DNA of 64,000 nucleotides from assembly GCA_015064485.1 (NCBI GenBank), contig SVSD01000001.1, positions 152,989 through 216,988 of the forward strand, given 5' to 3'. Shown here one piece after another: positions 47,142 through 56,953 of the stretch. The position numbers were made by a program, and so were the translations under genes. The DNA is from Oscillospiraceae bacterium. GTDB lineage: Bacteria > Bacillota > Clostridia > Oscillospirales > CAG-382. The notes under the pieces were generated by a model. That model was not told where the DNA came from. It ran no database searches and was given only the letters and a program-made list of their open reading frames with translations. Numbering within the stretch: the stretch's first letter is position 1; every line of letters starts with the position of its first letter.

Positions 47142-49373
47142 ATGGAACATAAGAATTGGCACGGCTTTAAAGCCGGCGCATGGCAGAATGAAATCAATGT
47201 CCGCGACTTTATCCAGCAGAACTACAAAGTTTACGAAGGCTCGGATGAATTCCTTGAAACTGCAACAGAAAGAACAACTGAACTTATGAAAAAAGTACAG
47301 CTTCTTTTCAAGCTTGAAAGACAGTACGGCGGTGTTCTTGACATCGATACTGCAACTGTTTCCGGTCTTACAAACTACGCTCCCGGATATATTGATCAGA
47401 AGAGTGAGATCATCGTTGGTCTCCAGACAAACAGACCTCTTAAAAGAGGTGTAAACCCCTTCGGCGGTATCCGTATGGCTCGTCAGGCTTGTGAAGCTTA
47501 CGGCTACACACTCAGCAAAAATATTGAAAATGAATTCCATTACCGTACAACACATAACGACGGCGTTTTCCACGCTTACACAGATGAAATGCGCGCTGCA
47601 AGAAAGTGCCACGTTATCACAGGTCTTCCCGACGCATACGGCAGAGGAAGAATCATCGGAGACTATCGCCGTGTTGCACTTTACGGTGTAAACAGACTTA
47701 TCGAAGAAAAGAAGAAGGATAAGGCAGCTCTTGCCGAAAGAAACTTCAGATCTGTTGAAGTTCGTCTTGACGAAGAACTTTACCGTCAGATCCTTTACTT
47801 GGGTAAGCTCAAGGAAATGGCTAATATGTACGGTTTTGATATCAGCGAACCTGCATCCAATGCTAAGGAAGCTATCCAGTGGACATACTTTGCATACCTT
47901 GCTGCTATCAAGGAACAGAACGGTGCTGCAATGTCCCTCGGCAGAGTAAGCTCTTTCTTCGACATCTATATCGAAAGAGATATCGAAGCAGGTATCCTTA
48001 CAGAAAAAGAAGCACAGGAACTCTTTGACGATTTCGTAATCAAGCTCCGCGTTGCAAGACATTTGCGTACACCCGAATACAACGAACTCTTCGGCGGCGA
48101 CCCTATGTGGATCACAGAAGCAGTCGGCGGTATGGGTGAAGACGGCAGAACTCTTGTTACAAAGTCAAGCTTCCGTGTTCTCAATACACTTTACACTCTC
48201 GGTTCTTCTCCCGAACCTAACCTTACAGTTCTTTGGTCCACACAGCTTCCCGAAGGCTTCAAGAAGTTCTGTGCAAAGGTTTCCAAGGATACAGATTCCA
48301 TCCAGTATGAAAACGACGATGTTATGCGTCCTATCTACGGCGACGACTATGCTATCGCATGCTGTGTTTCTGCTATGAGAATCGGTAAGGAAATGCAGTT
48401 CTTCGGCGCAAGATGCAACCTTGCAAAGCTTATGCTTATCGCAATCAACGGCGGTTACGACGCAACAAGCCAGATGCACATCGGTCCTCAGATGCCTGTT
48501 CTCAAAGGCGACAAGCTCGATTACGATGCACTTATGGAACGCTTTGATATATATATTGCATGGCTCTCCCGCCTTTATGTTAATACTATGAATGTCATCC
48601 ACTATATGCACGACAAGTACGCATATGAAAAGATCCAGATGGCGCTTCACGATACAGATGTTCACAGATATATGGCATTCGGTATCGCCGGTCTTTCTGT
48701 TGTTGCTGACTCCCTCAGCGCTGTTAAGTACGCAAATGTTCGCCCCATCAGAGATGAAAAGGGCTATGTTGTAAACTTCGAAACAACAGGCGAATTCCCC
48801 AAATTCGGTAATGATGACGACAGAGTTGACCTTATCGCTAAGGAAATGACTCACAAGGTTATCACAGAACTCCGCAAGACTCCCACATACAGAGAAGCTG
48901 AACACACACTCTCTGTTCTTACAATCACATCCAATGTTATGTACGGTAAGAATACAGGTTCTACTCCCGACGGCAGACGCGCAGGTGCAGCTTTTGCCCC
49001 CGGTGCAAACCCGATGCATAACCGTGAAGAAAACGGTGCTCTTGCATCTCTCAACTCTGTTGCAAAGCTCAGCTACGAAGATTGCCGCGACGGTATCTCC
49101 AATACATTCTCCATCACACCCGAAGCTCTCGGAAGAGATGAAGATGAGCGCGTTGACAACCTCGTTTCTATCCTCGACGGCTATTTCGCAAAGAAGGCTC
49201 ATCACATCAACATCAATGTACTCAACAGAGAAACACTTATGAAGGCATACGAAGATCCCGAATCTTATCCTAACCTTACAATCCGTGTTTCGGGATATGC
49301 TGTAAACTTCACAAAGCTCTCAAGAGAACATCAGCGCGAAGTTATCAGCCGTACTTTCCACGAAGTAATGTAA
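47142..49373 (+). CDS. pflB: Formate acetyltransferase (pyruvate formate-lyase)
   Basis: PflB turns pyruvate and CoA into acetyl-CoA and formate under strictly anaerobic conditions using a glycyl radical. The 743 residues are near the usual 740-760. The two active-site cysteines are Cys407 and Cys408 in AIACCVSAM. The C-terminal radical motif VSGYAVNF carries Gly718. The start has GGAGG-like AAGGAG upstream. Its activase follows after a hairpin, so the operon is complete and supports a fermentative anaerobe. Confidence 0.98.
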   Translation: MEHKNWHGFKAGAWQNEINVRDFIQQNYKVYEGSDEFLETATERTTELMKKVQLLFKLERQYGGVLDIDTATVSGLTNYAPGYIDQKSEIIVGLQTNRPLKRGVNPFGGIRMARQACEAYGYTLSKNIENEFHYRTTHNDGVFHAYTDEMRAARKCHVITGLPDAYGRGRIIGDYRRVALYGVNRLIEEKKKDKAALAERNFRSVEVRLDEELYRQILYLGKLKEMANMYGFDISEPASNAKEAIQWTYFAYLAAIKEQNGAAMSLGRVSSFFDIYIERDIEAGILTEKEAQELFDDFVIKLRVARHLRTPEYNELFGGDPMWITEAVGGMGEDGRTLVTKSSFRVLNTLYTLGSSPEPNLTVLWSTQLPEGFKKFCAKVSKDTDSIQYENDDVMRPIYGDDYAIACCVSAMRIGKEMQFFGARCNLAKLMLIAINGGYDATSQMHIGPQMPVLKGDKLDYDALMERFDIYIAWLSRLYVNTMNVIHYMHDKYAYEKIQMALHDTDVHRYMAFGIAGLSVVADSLSAVKYANVRPIRDEKGYVVNFETTGEFPKFGNDDDRVDLIAKEMTHKVITELRKTPTYREAEHTLSVLTITSNVMYGKNTGSTPDGRRAGAAFAPGANPMHNREENGALASLNSVAKLSYEDCRDGISNTFSITPEALGRDEDERVDNLVSILDGYFAKKAHHININVLNRETLMKAYEDPESYPNLTIRVSGYAVNFTKLSREHQREVISRTFHEVM

Positions 49374-49380
49374 TTTTAAA

Positions 49381-49413
49381 GGGATGTAAAATCAGATTTT
49401 ACATCCCTTTTTT
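49381..49413 (+). terminator. Terminator-like hairpin between pflB and pflA
   Basis: GGGATGTAAAAT pairs with ATTTTACATCCC around CAG (12 bp) and is followed by T7. pflA lies 25 bases beyond, so partial read-through probably gives less activase than PflB. Confidence 0.88.
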
Positions 49414-49437
49414 GACAAATCAAAAGGAGAATTTCTT

Positions 49438-50139
49438 ATGACAAAGGGATTTATCCATTCCATACAATCGCTCGGAACGGTTGACGGCCCGGGAGTTCGC
49501 TTTGTAGTATTTACCCAAGGCTGCAATCTGCGTTGCGGATGCTGTCATAACCCCGACACATGGGAGCTTAATAAAGGTACGGAATATACCGCAAAGGAGC
49601 TTGCCGACAAAGCCTCCCGCTTTATACCGTATTTCGGCAAAGAAGGCGGAGTTACGGTATCGGGCGGCGAACCGCTTTTGCAAAGTGAATTCTGCAAAGA
49701 GTTTTTCGAAGAATGTAAAAAATACGGTTTAAACACTTGCCTTGATACTTCGGGAAGCATTCTCGACGACCGCGCAAAAAAGCTTCTTGAAGTTACCGAC
49801 AGAGTTTTGCTCGATATAAAGTATACCGACAACGAAAAGTATATTGAACATGTGGGCTGTACTCTCGACAAACCCCTTGCCTTTTTAAAATATCTTGATG
49901 ATAAAAACATTCCCACAACCCTTCGCCAGGTAATCATACCCGGACTTTCGGATGATGAGGAGAACATCAAAAGACTCGCGAAGATAAAAGATGATCACAA
50001 ATGTGTTGATAAATGTGAGCTTTTGCCCTTCAGAAAGATATGTTCCATCAAATACGAAAAAATGGGCATCCCCTTTAAATTTGGCGATATCGAAACTCCG
50101 TCGGCAGAGCTTATGGAAAATCTTAAAAAATTGATATAA
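49438..50139 (+). CDS. pflA: Pyruvate formate-lyase activating enzyme
   Basis: PflA is a radical SAM enzyme that abstracts a hydrogen from the glycine of PflB. The cluster motif CX3CX2C is Cys29, Cys33 and Cys36 in GCNLRCGCCH. VDGPGVRFVVFTQGC and TVSGGEPLLQ are typical. The 233 residues are slightly short of the usual 245 but complete. The start has AAGGAG upstream. It follows pflB through the hairpin at 49381. Confidence 0.97.
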   Translation: MTKGFIHSIQSLGTVDGPGVRFVVFTQGCNLRCGCCHNPDTWELNKGTEYTAKELADKASRFIPYFGKEGGVTVSGGEPLLQSEFCKEFFEECKKYGLNTCLDTSGSILDDRAKKLLEVTDRVLLDIKYTDNEKYIEHVGCTLDKPLAFLKYLDDKNIPTTLRQVIIPGLSDDEENIKRLAKIKDDHKCVDKCELLPFRKICSIKYEKMGIPFKFGDIETPSAELMENLKKLI

Positions 50140-50140
50140 T

Positions 50141-50170
50141 AAAAATACCACCTTTTGGGTGGTATTTTTA
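50141..50170. terminator. Bidirectional terminator after pflA
   Basis: AAAAATACCACC pairs with GGTGGTATTTTT around TTTTG. It can stop pflA and the convergent PrsA-like gene. Confidence 0.93.
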
Positions 50171-50180
50171 TTATTCTTAC

Positions 50181-51272
50181 TCATATTTCAGCAAGTATAT
50201 TCTTTTTTACCTGCTGGTAGTTCTGATAATACTGCACTTTCAGGCTTTGTGCCACAATTTCAACATCTGTAGCATATGCCTTTTCACAAATGCTTGAAAG
50301 GGCGGCGCTTGTCAAAGTCTTGTCGGAAAGCACATACTCACGGTCATGCTCATATTTCTTTATTATATGATAACCGTATGCCGATTCCACAATATCGCTT
50401 ACCTCGCCGTTTTTCAGCTCATACGCTTTGTTCTCAAGAACCTGTATTTTTTCTCCGCGGGTGAAATAATACCCTATATCCACATCCATTGTGTCTTCGC
50501 TGTACTGCTTTACAAGCTCTTCAAAATCATATCCCGACATAGCTTGATCGCACACCTTTTCGGCACGCTTTCTCGCCTCCGCTTTTTGGGAATCGTCAAG
50601 ATCGACGGTTTTTATAAGAATATGCTTTATTCTGACATAATTATCTTTTATATAAGAAAAAATGTCGCTGTCTGTGGCATTATACATCTTTCCGCCCTCG
50701 GTTATATACTCGTTGTAGAGCATATTGGCGCGGATACCCGATTTTGTCATATCGCGGTTAAGAGCATCGGTAAGATACATATCCTCAAGCGCTTTTGCAT
50801 AAGAAGTGTCGGGGGTATTATCATATTTGTTTACAGTATAGGCGATAAGATATTTGTGATATTCGTTTTGTTCTTCTCCCATCACAACTCCCACTTTATC
50901 TGCAAGAACATCGGATGCGACATATTTTTTTATGGATTTTACAGCCTGTTCTTCCCAGAGCTTTTCATTATCTCCGCCGTACTGTTTTGCATAATTGAGG
51001 AGATAATATCTGAACATAGCTTCTGTAATTTCCTTGTCGCCCACCTTCATAACAAAATTTTCATCCGCACTTGTCAAAACAACTTCGGGAGCCGGAGGAA
51101 TTTCCTCTTGTGCAAAAGCGTCTTCATCTTCATTCCCGCCTTCATCTCCGGTTTCAATCTCCGGAGGGTTTTCTGAATTTATGTTGTCGTCCGAATAAGA
51201 CGGATCTTTGTCACACGCACAAATGCCGACGGCAATAAAAAGTGCTGTGATTATAAACAATACTCTTTTCAT
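50181..51272 (-). CDS. PrsA-like lipoprotein with parvulin domain
   Basis: The 363-residue protein has a lipoprotein signal with the cysteine at 20 (ICAC), an acidic low-complexity stretch (about 25-60), a SurA-like helical region and a C-terminal parvulin-type peptidyl-prolyl isomerase domain (about 210-310: YVRIKHILIKT, YGYHIIKKYE). PrsA proteins help secreted proteins fold outside the membrane. It is last in a five-gene operon, 3 bases after the radical-SAM gene. A paralogue is at 56954. Confidence 0.9.
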   Translation of the reverse strand: MKRVLFIITALFIAVGICACDKDPSYSDDNINSENPPEIETGDEGGNEDEDAFAQEEIPPAPEVVLTSADENFVMKVGDKEITEAMFRYYLLNYAKQYGGDNEKLWEEQAVKSIKKYVASDVLADKVGVVMGEEQNEYHKYLIAYTVNKYDNTPDTSYAKALEDMYLTDALNRDMTKSGIRANMLYNEYITEGGKMYNATDSDIFSYIKDNYVRIKHILIKTVDLDDSQKAEARKRAEKVCDQAMSGYDFEELVKQYSEDTMDVDIGYYFTRGEKIQVLENKAYELKNGEVSDIVESAYGYHIIKKYEHDREYVLSDKTLTSAALSSICEKAYATDVEIVAQSLKVQYYQNYQQVKKNILAEI

Positions 51273-51275
51273 CTT

Positions 51276-52223
51276 TCACCCTTCCTTATTCTTTAAACTC
51301 TCGGAATTGAACTTTCCCTGCCACGAATCACGCCTTAAAAGCTCCTTATCAACGCCGTTTAAAACATCAAACTTTTTTATGCTCCATAAAGGAGCTATAA
51401 GACTTTCTCTTGAACCGTCGCCTGTTATTCTTTGTATCACTATATCGGGATGAATTATTTCAAGCTGGTCGCAGATAAGAGAAACATACTCGTCCTTCTC
51501 AAAAACCGCAACTTCGCCTTTTTCATACATTTTCGCACATTCCGTATCTTTTAAGATATGAAGCATATGAAGCTTTATCGAATGGGGGCGCATTTCGGAC
51601 ACCTTTCTTACGCTTTCCATCATCATACTTTTACTCTCACCGGGAAGACCGTTTATGAGATGAACGCAAACTGCAATATTCTTTTCTTTAAGCTTCCAAA
51701 AACAATCGCAAAACTGTGCAAAATCCGTACCTCTGCGTATTATATCTCCCGTCTTGTCAAATACCGTCTGAAGCCCCAATTCGACAGTAAGAAAAGTCTT
51801 TTCCGATATTTCGGAAAGAAGCTCAAGAACATCCTCCCCGACACAATCAGGACGGGTGGCGATACTCAAGCCTACAACATTCTCGTTGTAAAGTGCTTCA
51901 TAATAAAGGCTTCGTAGTTTTTCAACCGGTGCATAAGTATTTGTTCCCGCTTGAAAATACGGCATAAATTTTGCCATAGGCCACTTTTTTGTCATAGCAG
52001 ACGAAATATCCGAAAACTGTTCTTTGATGCTTTTGCTTTTGTCGCCCGCAAAATCTCCGCTTGCCATAGGAGAACAGTAAATACAGCCGCCGTACCCTTT
52101 TGTGCCGTCACGGTTAGGGCAGGAAAACCCCGCGTTAAGTGAAACTTTTGCGACTTTACATCCAAACTTTTCCTTCATATACCCATCAAGGGTATTATAT
52201 CTTTTTCCTGTCGGGTAAATCAT
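51276..52223 (-). CDS. Radical SAM protein of the TIGR01212 (YhcC) family
   Basis: The 315-residue protein has the cysteine set CPNRDGTKGYGGCIYC, the modified radical SAM motif of the YhcC/TIGR01212 group, and LGLQTVFDKTGDIIRRG and HLINGLPGES further on. The function of the family is not settled. Its start overlaps the stop of rsmI by 4 bases. It is in the middle of the sbcD-prsA operon and follows the RNA methyltransferases there. Confidence 0.9.
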   Translation of the reverse strand: MIYPTGKRYNTLDGYMKEKFGCKVAKVSLNAGFSCPNRDGTKGYGGCIYCSPMASGDFAGDKSKSIKEQFSDISSAMTKKWPMAKFMPYFQAGTNTYAPVEKLRSLYYEALYNENVVGLSIATRPDCVGEDVLELLSEISEKTFLTVELGLQTVFDKTGDIIRRGTDFAQFCDCFWKLKEKNIAVCVHLINGLPGESKSMMMESVRKVSEMRPHSIKLHMLHILKDTECAKMYEKGEVAVFEKDEYVSLICDQLEIIHPDIVIQRITGDGSRESLIAPLWSIKKFDVLNGVDKELLRRDSWQGKFNSESLKNKEG

Positions 52224-53053
52224 AACATTTCCTTATATATAGCATTTTTAGGAACTCCGCGGTCTTTGGCACAAGCCTTTATTGCATCCATTTTTGAAAG
52301 TCCCTTGTCTATATAAAAATCAACATGCGCCACTATTGTGAGCTTTTCCCAGAAGTTTTCTTCCTCCTTTGTTTTTCCGCCCACAATTATTACATATTCG
52401 CCTCTCGGATCTTTTTCGTCGTACATCAAAAGTGCCTCGGAAAAAGTAGTTATAACAAATTCTTCGTTTATTTTTGTAAGCTCCCTTGCAAGGCATATAT
52501 TTCTCTCGCCAAGAGCTTCATACATCTCTGAAAGAGTCTTTTTCAGTCTATGGGGAGCTTCATAAAATATCACGGTCCTTTTTTCGTTCACAAGGCTTGT
52601 TAAAACTTCGTCCTTTGTGTTGTCCTGCGGCAGGAAGCCCTCGAAAATAAATCTTCTCGAATCAAAGCCCGAAGCGCAAAGTGCACTTATCGCCGCACAC
52701 GCACCGGGAATTGGGATTACCTTTATGCCGTTTTTGTGTGCGAGTTCGCAAAGTTCTGTTCCCGGATCGGAAATTGCGGGAGTACCCGCATCCGTTACAA
52801 GGGCACAACTTTTTCCCGAAAGAAGCTCTTCGATTATCTTTTCGCCCGCTTCTCTTTTGTTATGTTCAAAATAATTGACTATACTTTTTTTAATATTAAA
52901 TTTTGAGAGCAAAAGTCCCGAAACACGAGTGTCCTCTGCCGCTACAAAATCCACCTCACAAAGAACTTTTTTAGCCCTTTCCGTTATATCCGAAAGGTTG
53001 CCGATGGGGGTTGCAGCCACATAAAGAGCTCCTTTTTCTATTTCATTAGCCAA
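52220..53053 (-). CDS. rsmI: 16S rRNA (cytidine-1402-2'-O)-methyltransferase
   Basis: RsmI methylates the ribose of C1402 at the ribosomal P site. The 277 residues match the family; GALYVAATPIGNLSDIT, AAEDTRVSGLLL and VTDAGTPAISDPG are its signatures. The start is a TTG at 53053 (reading TTG-GCT-AAT), with AAGGGG upstream and an 8-base overlap with the previous stop; the family N-terminus fits this start. It lies between trmN6-like and the radical SAM gene. Confidence 0.95.
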   Translation of the reverse strand: MANEIEKGALYVAATPIGNLSDITERAKKVLCEVDFVAAEDTRVSGLLLSKFNIKKSIVNYFEHNKREAGEKIIEELLSGKSCALVTDAGTPAISDPGTELCELAHKNGIKVIPIPGACAAISALCASGFDSRRFIFEGFLPQDNTKDEVLTSLVNEKRTVIFYEAPHRLKKTLSEMYEALGERNICLARELTKINEEFVITTFSEALLMYDEKDPRGEYVIIVGGKTKEEENFWEKLTIVAHVDFYIDKGLSKMDAIKACAKDRGVPKNAIYKEML

Positions 53054-53798
53054 AGCTTATCACCCCTTCTTTCGATACTTTTTTCATCATTTCCGTATAT
53101 TCGCCGTCCTCGCCGTAAATGAGGAAAGGCGCCGTTACACGCAAACCCTCTTTTGCCTGTTTTTTTGCTTCGCACAATACAAGCACAGGTTCTCTTTCTA
53201 TCTTTGAAAAAACAAATGTCATTTTCTTTATTTCAAATCCGTTTTCTTTTGCCGAAGAAAACAAAGATGAAAGCCTGTCGGGACGGTAAACTATGAAAAT
53301 GCTTCCTCCCGTGCCGAGAAGATAATACGCCGCCTTGAAAACATCTCCGATATTGCAAAGTATCTCATGCCTTGCCACCGTTTTATAATCGTCGGCACAC
53401 ATCTTTCCTGATGTTGCCGTCATATACGGCGGATTGCAGATAACAAAATCAAATCTTTCGGAGGCATATTCACTCCGCACATTACATACATCGCCGTTTC
53501 TGACTTCAAATCTTTCGGAAAGTCCGCTTTCCTCGGCGCTCATCCTTGAAAGCTTACAGGCGTCTTTATTTATTTCAAGGGCGGACATTTCAAGATGCGG
53601 GAACCTGTCAAGCAACCGGAGTGCGGCAAAAGCCGTACCCGAACAAAGCTCTATTCCCCTCGTTTTTGAATTCGGTCTTACACAAGACGAGGCGTATGCG
53701 GACAAAAGCACCGCATCGGTTCCGTAAAAAAACACTCCTTTTTGCTGATAAACATAAAGTGTTTCTGACACTTTTTCAAGTTTTGGTGCTTCCATCAT
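53046..53798 (-). CDS. tRNA1(Val) adenine-37-N6-methyltransferase-like protein
   Basis: The 250-residue protein is a SAM-dependent methyltransferase of the TrmN6/YfiC type, with GIELCSGTAFAALRLL for SAM and the catalytic NPPYM. The family makes N6-methyladenosine in tRNA(Val), but in Gram-positive bacteria the target is less certain. It has two in-line ATG codons (53798 and the next); the spacing from AGGAGG fits the first well. It follows the nuclease gene by 21 bases. Confidence 0.88.
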   Translation of the reverse strand: MMEAPKLEKVSETLYVYQQKGVFFYGTDAVLLSAYASSCVRPNSKTRGIELCSGTAFAALRLLDRFPHLEMSALEINKDACKLSRMSAEESGLSERFEVRNGDVCNVRSEYASERFDFVICNPPYMTATSGKMCADDYKTVARHEILCNIGDVFKAAYYLLGTGGSIFIVYRPDRLSSLFSSAKENGFEIKKMTFVFSKIEREPVLVLCEAKKQAKEGLRVTAPFLIYGEDGEYTEMMKKVSKEGVISFG

Positions 53799-53819
53799 AT
53801 CACACCTCCTTTTTCAAAA

Positions 53820-54941
53820 TCAACCGTTTATATCTCTTCCGCTGAGCGCTGCAAGCCCGTAGCGAAGAGCATTTGCCGCTTTCTTTCTTTCATTTTCGTC
53901 TTCCGATAATAGTTTCGGCTCAAGAGCTCTGTAAAATGCTCCCATTATTGTCATATCGTCTTTTAGTTTTTCCACATCGAAAAGCGGGAGCGTTTCATCG
54001 AAAAATTCGATATATGCAGGGGCTTTTATAAGAGTTCTTATGTCTTCATAAAAGATCTGTACCTCGGGCGAAACAGCACCCGTCAAAATAAGGCGCAGGG
54101 ATGTGTCCTCTCCGAATTCAGCCGTTTTGTCTGATATGATATCAAAAGCTGCATCTGTGCTTCTTGCACCCGAAATATCAACCTTTACAATTTCAAATCT
54201 TCTGTCCGAGCATTTATATGTGGAAAGGCGTACATCCGCCACACTTGCGTCTTTTGTGACAGTTCCTGCGATTGCGTATTTATATCCGCATTCATCAAAG
54301 CTTCTGCCGACAGCGCATCCCGAATACGCATATACGGTCTTTCCTGCCTTTTCAAAGCCCTGATGGGTATGTATATGTCCAAGTGCAATATAGTCAAAGC
54401 CCGAATTTTCGATGTCGGATCTCATAAGGACATTGCAAGCGCTTTGGGGCATATTTACAAAGCCGTGTGCAAGGAGAATATTTATTTTTGTGTCATCATC
54501 AGCTTTAAATCCCGAAAAAATACCGTCTTCAATATCTTTTCCCGTATAAGCGTGTCCGTAAATGCGGGCATTTTTTTCGGGAATATCCACATAAGAGGGA
54601 TTCTTATCTGTAAAAATATGTACATTTTCAGGCCATTTTATAAGAGCATAGACAGAATTTTCGCTGTATGGATCGTGATTGCCCGGAATTATAAAAAAGC
54701 GGCAGGAGAAAAAAGACTCCATCTCTCTTATAACAGCATTTACGGTATCCTTTGTTGCGAAATTCTCTTCAAAAAGGTCGCCCGCAATCAGAAAAACATC
54801 CGCTTCAAATCTTTTTGCTGTATGGATCATCGAGCAAAATGTACTCCGAAGCCCTGTTCTGCGCTTTTCAGCCTCAACAGGGTCCGAAAGCGAAAAGGGG
54901 GCGTCGAGATGTATATCTGCTGTGTGAAATATTTTAAGCAC
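53820..54941 (-). CDS. SbcD/YhaO-like metallophosphoesterase (DNA repair exonuclease type)
   Basis: The 373-residue protein has the calcineurin-like motifs HTADIHLDAPF, LIAGDLFEE, PGNHDPYSE and LGHIHTHQGF, as in SbcD/Mre11-type nucleases. The partner ATPase (SbcC or YhaN) usually follows; here a methyltransferase follows instead. The start is GTG 54941 with AAGGA upstream. It heads the five-gene operon to 50181. Confidence 0.85.
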   Translation of the reverse strand: MLKIFHTADIHLDAPFSLSDPVEAEKRRTGLRSTFCSMIHTAKRFEADVFLIAGDLFEENFATKDTVNAVIREMESFFSCRFFIIPGNHDPYSENSVYALIKWPENVHIFTDKNPSYVDIPEKNARIYGHAYTGKDIEDGIFSGFKADDDTKINILLAHGFVNMPQSACNVLMRSDIENSGFDYIALGHIHTHQGFEKAGKTVYAYSGCAVGRSFDECGYKYAIAGTVTKDASVADVRLSTYKCSDRRFEIVKVDISGARSTDAAFDIISDKTAEFGEDTSLRLILTGAVSPEVQIFYEDIRTLIKAPAYIEFFDETLPLFDVEKLKDDMTIMGAFYRALEPKLLSEDENERKKAANALRYGLAALSGRDING

Positions 54942-54959
54942 TTTTATTTTTCCTTTACA

Positions 54960-54987
54960 ATTTTATAAAACTATACTTTAATGCAAA
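54960..54987 (-). promoter_or_regulatory. Candidate promoter of the sbcD-prsA operon
   Basis: TTTGCA (54982-54987) and TAAAAT (54960-54965) are spaced by 16 bases, close to the start codon. Confidence 0.45.
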
Positions 54988-55004
54988 AGTCTTTTTAAAT
55001 TGCA

Positions 55005-55026
55005 GGGGCGATGTGTGCATCGCCCC
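55005..55026. terminator. Probable terminator between the aminotransferase and sbcD-like genes
   Basis: A 9-bp GC-rich stem, GGGGCGATG with CATCGCCCC, closes a TGTG loop. The U run on the minus strand is poor, so it may work in the plus direction or be a repeat. Confidence 0.6.
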
Positions 55027-55046
55027 TTTGCCTTTTAAACATGGAT

Positions 55047-56213
55047 TTATCTGTTTTTCATAAACTTTTCAATTCGGTCAAGCGCTTTTTCAATATGCTG
55101 TACCGAATATGCGTAAGAAAGCCTTGCATACCCCTCGCCGCATTCGCCGAACGCAGTTCCCGGAACTATCGCAACGCCGGCTTCGTGAAGAAGCTTCTCG
55201 CAAAAAGCCTCGGAAGTTATACTTCCGTCGGTTATCTTCGGGAAAAGATAAAACGCGCCTTCGGGTTCAAAACATTCAAATCCCAGATCTCTCAGACCGT
55301 CAAGAAGAAGTATTCTTCTGCGGTTATAATGGGATTTCATATATTCTATATCCTCGTCGCCGTGATTTATCGCTTCAAGTCCTGCAAACTGACTTGCTGT
55401 AGGAGCGCACATAATTCCGTATTGATGAATTTTATACATCTGAGCTGTGATTTCACGCGGGGCGGCAATATAGCCGAGTCTCCAGCCTGTCATAGCGTAT
55501 GCCTTTGAAAAACCGCTTGCAATAATCGTTCTTTCTCTCATTCCCTCGATATTTGCTATCGATTTATGTTTTCTACCGTAGGTAAGCTCCGCATAAATTT
55601 CGTCGGAAAGTACGGCGATATTTGTGGGGCGGAGAACCTTTGCGATCTCCTCAAGGTCGTTTTCGTCAAGAATAGCACCCGTCGGATTGTTCGGAAAAGG
55701 AAGAACCAAAAGCTTTGTTTTGGGTGTTATTGCTTCCTTTAATTCCTGTGCTGTAAGGCGAAATTTGTTTTCTGCCTTTGTGTTTATAATAACAGGTTTT
55801 CCTCCGCAAAGCTCAATTATCGGCTCATAGCAGACAAACGCGGGCAGCGGAAGGATAACCTCATCCCCGGGATCTATAAGCGCTCGAAGAGAAACATCAA
55901 TAGCTTCGCTTCCGCCGACGGTTACTATAACTTCGTCTTCAGGATCATAATTTAAATTAAAGCGTCTTTCAAGATAGGCGGAAATCCCCTCGCGGAGCGA
56001 CGAAAGTCCGCTGTTTGCGGTATAATAGGTCTTTCCGTTTTGTATACTTTTTATTGCCTGTTCGCTGATATGCCAGGGGGTTTCAAAGTCGGGCTGTCCG
56101 ACGGTAAGTCCAACAACATCCTTTGCCTCATTTAAAAGGTCAAAGAATTTTCTTATACCTGATGGCTTTATATTTACTATCTTTTGGGACAGCATTTTCG
56201 AGTAATCTATCAT
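55047..56213 (-). CDS. Class I aminotransferase (PatA/AspC-like)
   Basis: The 388-residue PLP enzyme has NPTGA at 176-180, SDEIYAEL with Asp204 and Tyr207, and the Schiff-base lysine Lys237 in SGFSKAYAMTGWRLG. It is a fold-type I aminotransferase of the aspartate/aromatic/PatA kind; the amino acid cannot be fixed by eye. It overlaps the stop of the Lrp gene by 4 bases, so the regulator probably controls it or responds to its substrate. Confidence 0.92.
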   Translation of the reverse strand: MIDYSKMLSQKIVNIKPSGIRKFFDLLNEAKDVVGLTVGQPDFETPWHISEQAIKSIQNGKTYYTANSGLSSLREGISAYLERRFNLNYDPEDEVIVTVGGSEAIDVSLRALIDPGDEVILPLPAFVCYEPIIELCGGKPVIINTKAENKFRLTAQELKEAITPKTKLLVLPFPNNPTGAILDENDLEEIAKVLRPTNIAVLSDEIYAELTYGRKHKSIANIEGMRERTIIASGFSKAYAMTGWRLGYIAAPREITAQMYKIHQYGIMCAPTASQFAGLEAINHGDEDIEYMKSHYNRRRILLLDGLRDLGFECFEPEGAFYLFPKITDGSITSEAFCEKLLHEAGVAIVPGTAFGECGEGYARLSYAYSVQHIEKALDRIEKFMKNR

Positions 56214-56686
56214 ATACCTCCCTCGCCCCTTTCATCCTTTTCGGGAGCGTGGTAGACAACACCCTTGTCCTTATATTTGCGGAGCACAAAATGGGTAGCT
56301 GTCGCAGTTACCGATTCAATAAGCGCAAGTTTTTCCGCAACAAAAAGCGCAACCTCACGCATCGTCTTTCCTTCAACCATTACAGCAAGATCAAATCCGC
56401 CCGACATAAGATAAACGCTGTTTACCTCGGGATAGCGGCAAATTTTATCCGCAATTTCGTCAAAGCCACGGTGTCTTTGGGGAACGACCTTTATTTCGAT
56501 AAGCGCGTCTACATATTCCCTGTCTGTCTTGTCCCAGTCGATTATTGTTTTATAGCCTAAAATAACGCCCTGATCTTCAAGCTCAGATATTTCTTTTTTT
56601 ATATCTCCGACTTCCTTTTGAAGCATTGCTGCAAGTTCTTTTGCTGTGAGTCTGCCGTCGTTTTCAAGAAGTTCAAGTATTGTCAT
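56210..56686 (-). CDS. Lrp/AsnC family transcriptional regulator
   Basis: The 158-residue protein has an N-terminal winged helix (about 1-55; LTAKELAAML and VILGYKTIIDW) and a C-terminal RAM ligand-binding domain (about 65-140; VYLMSGGFDLAVMVEG). These regulators sense amino acids. It precedes and overlaps the aminotransferase, so a small amino-acid response module is likely. GGAAGGA precedes the start. Confidence 0.93.
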   Translation of the reverse strand: MTILELLENDGRLTAKELAAMLQKEVGDIKKEISELEDQGVILGYKTIIDWDKTDREYVDALIEIKVVPQRHRGFDEIADKICRYPEVNSVYLMSGGFDLAVMVEGKTMREVALFVAEKLALIESVTATATHFVLRKYKDKGVVYHAPEKDERGEGGI

Positions 56687-56758
56687 AATATTCCTTCCTT
56701 TCCGATTTGTATCTCTTTTATTATTTCAAACATTTACATAAATAACCTATAATACATT

Positions 56759-56787
56759 ATTATATAATATTTAAACCCGATTGTAAA
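56759..56787 (-). promoter_or_regulatory. Promoter of the Lrp-aminotransferase operon
   Basis: TTTACA (56782-56787) and a perfect TATAAT (56759-56764) are spaced by 17 bases on the minus strand. Confidence 0.85.
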
Positions 56788-56953
56788 TAGAAAGCTGCGT
56801 TTTTTTATATATTTTAAAGAAGCAAATTTTCATAACCGTATATTTAAAATATTTTTTCAAATCTTCACAGAGATTTCACATAATTGGTATATAATAGTTA
56901 GGATAGCTGCTGTATGTTTGAATACGGCAAATAAAAATCGAAAGGCACAGAAA

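Noticed and set aside
47097-49205. Two long open frames opposite pflB
   Set aside because: The plus-strand gene is certain; the opposite frames have Cys- and Val-rich nonsense composition.
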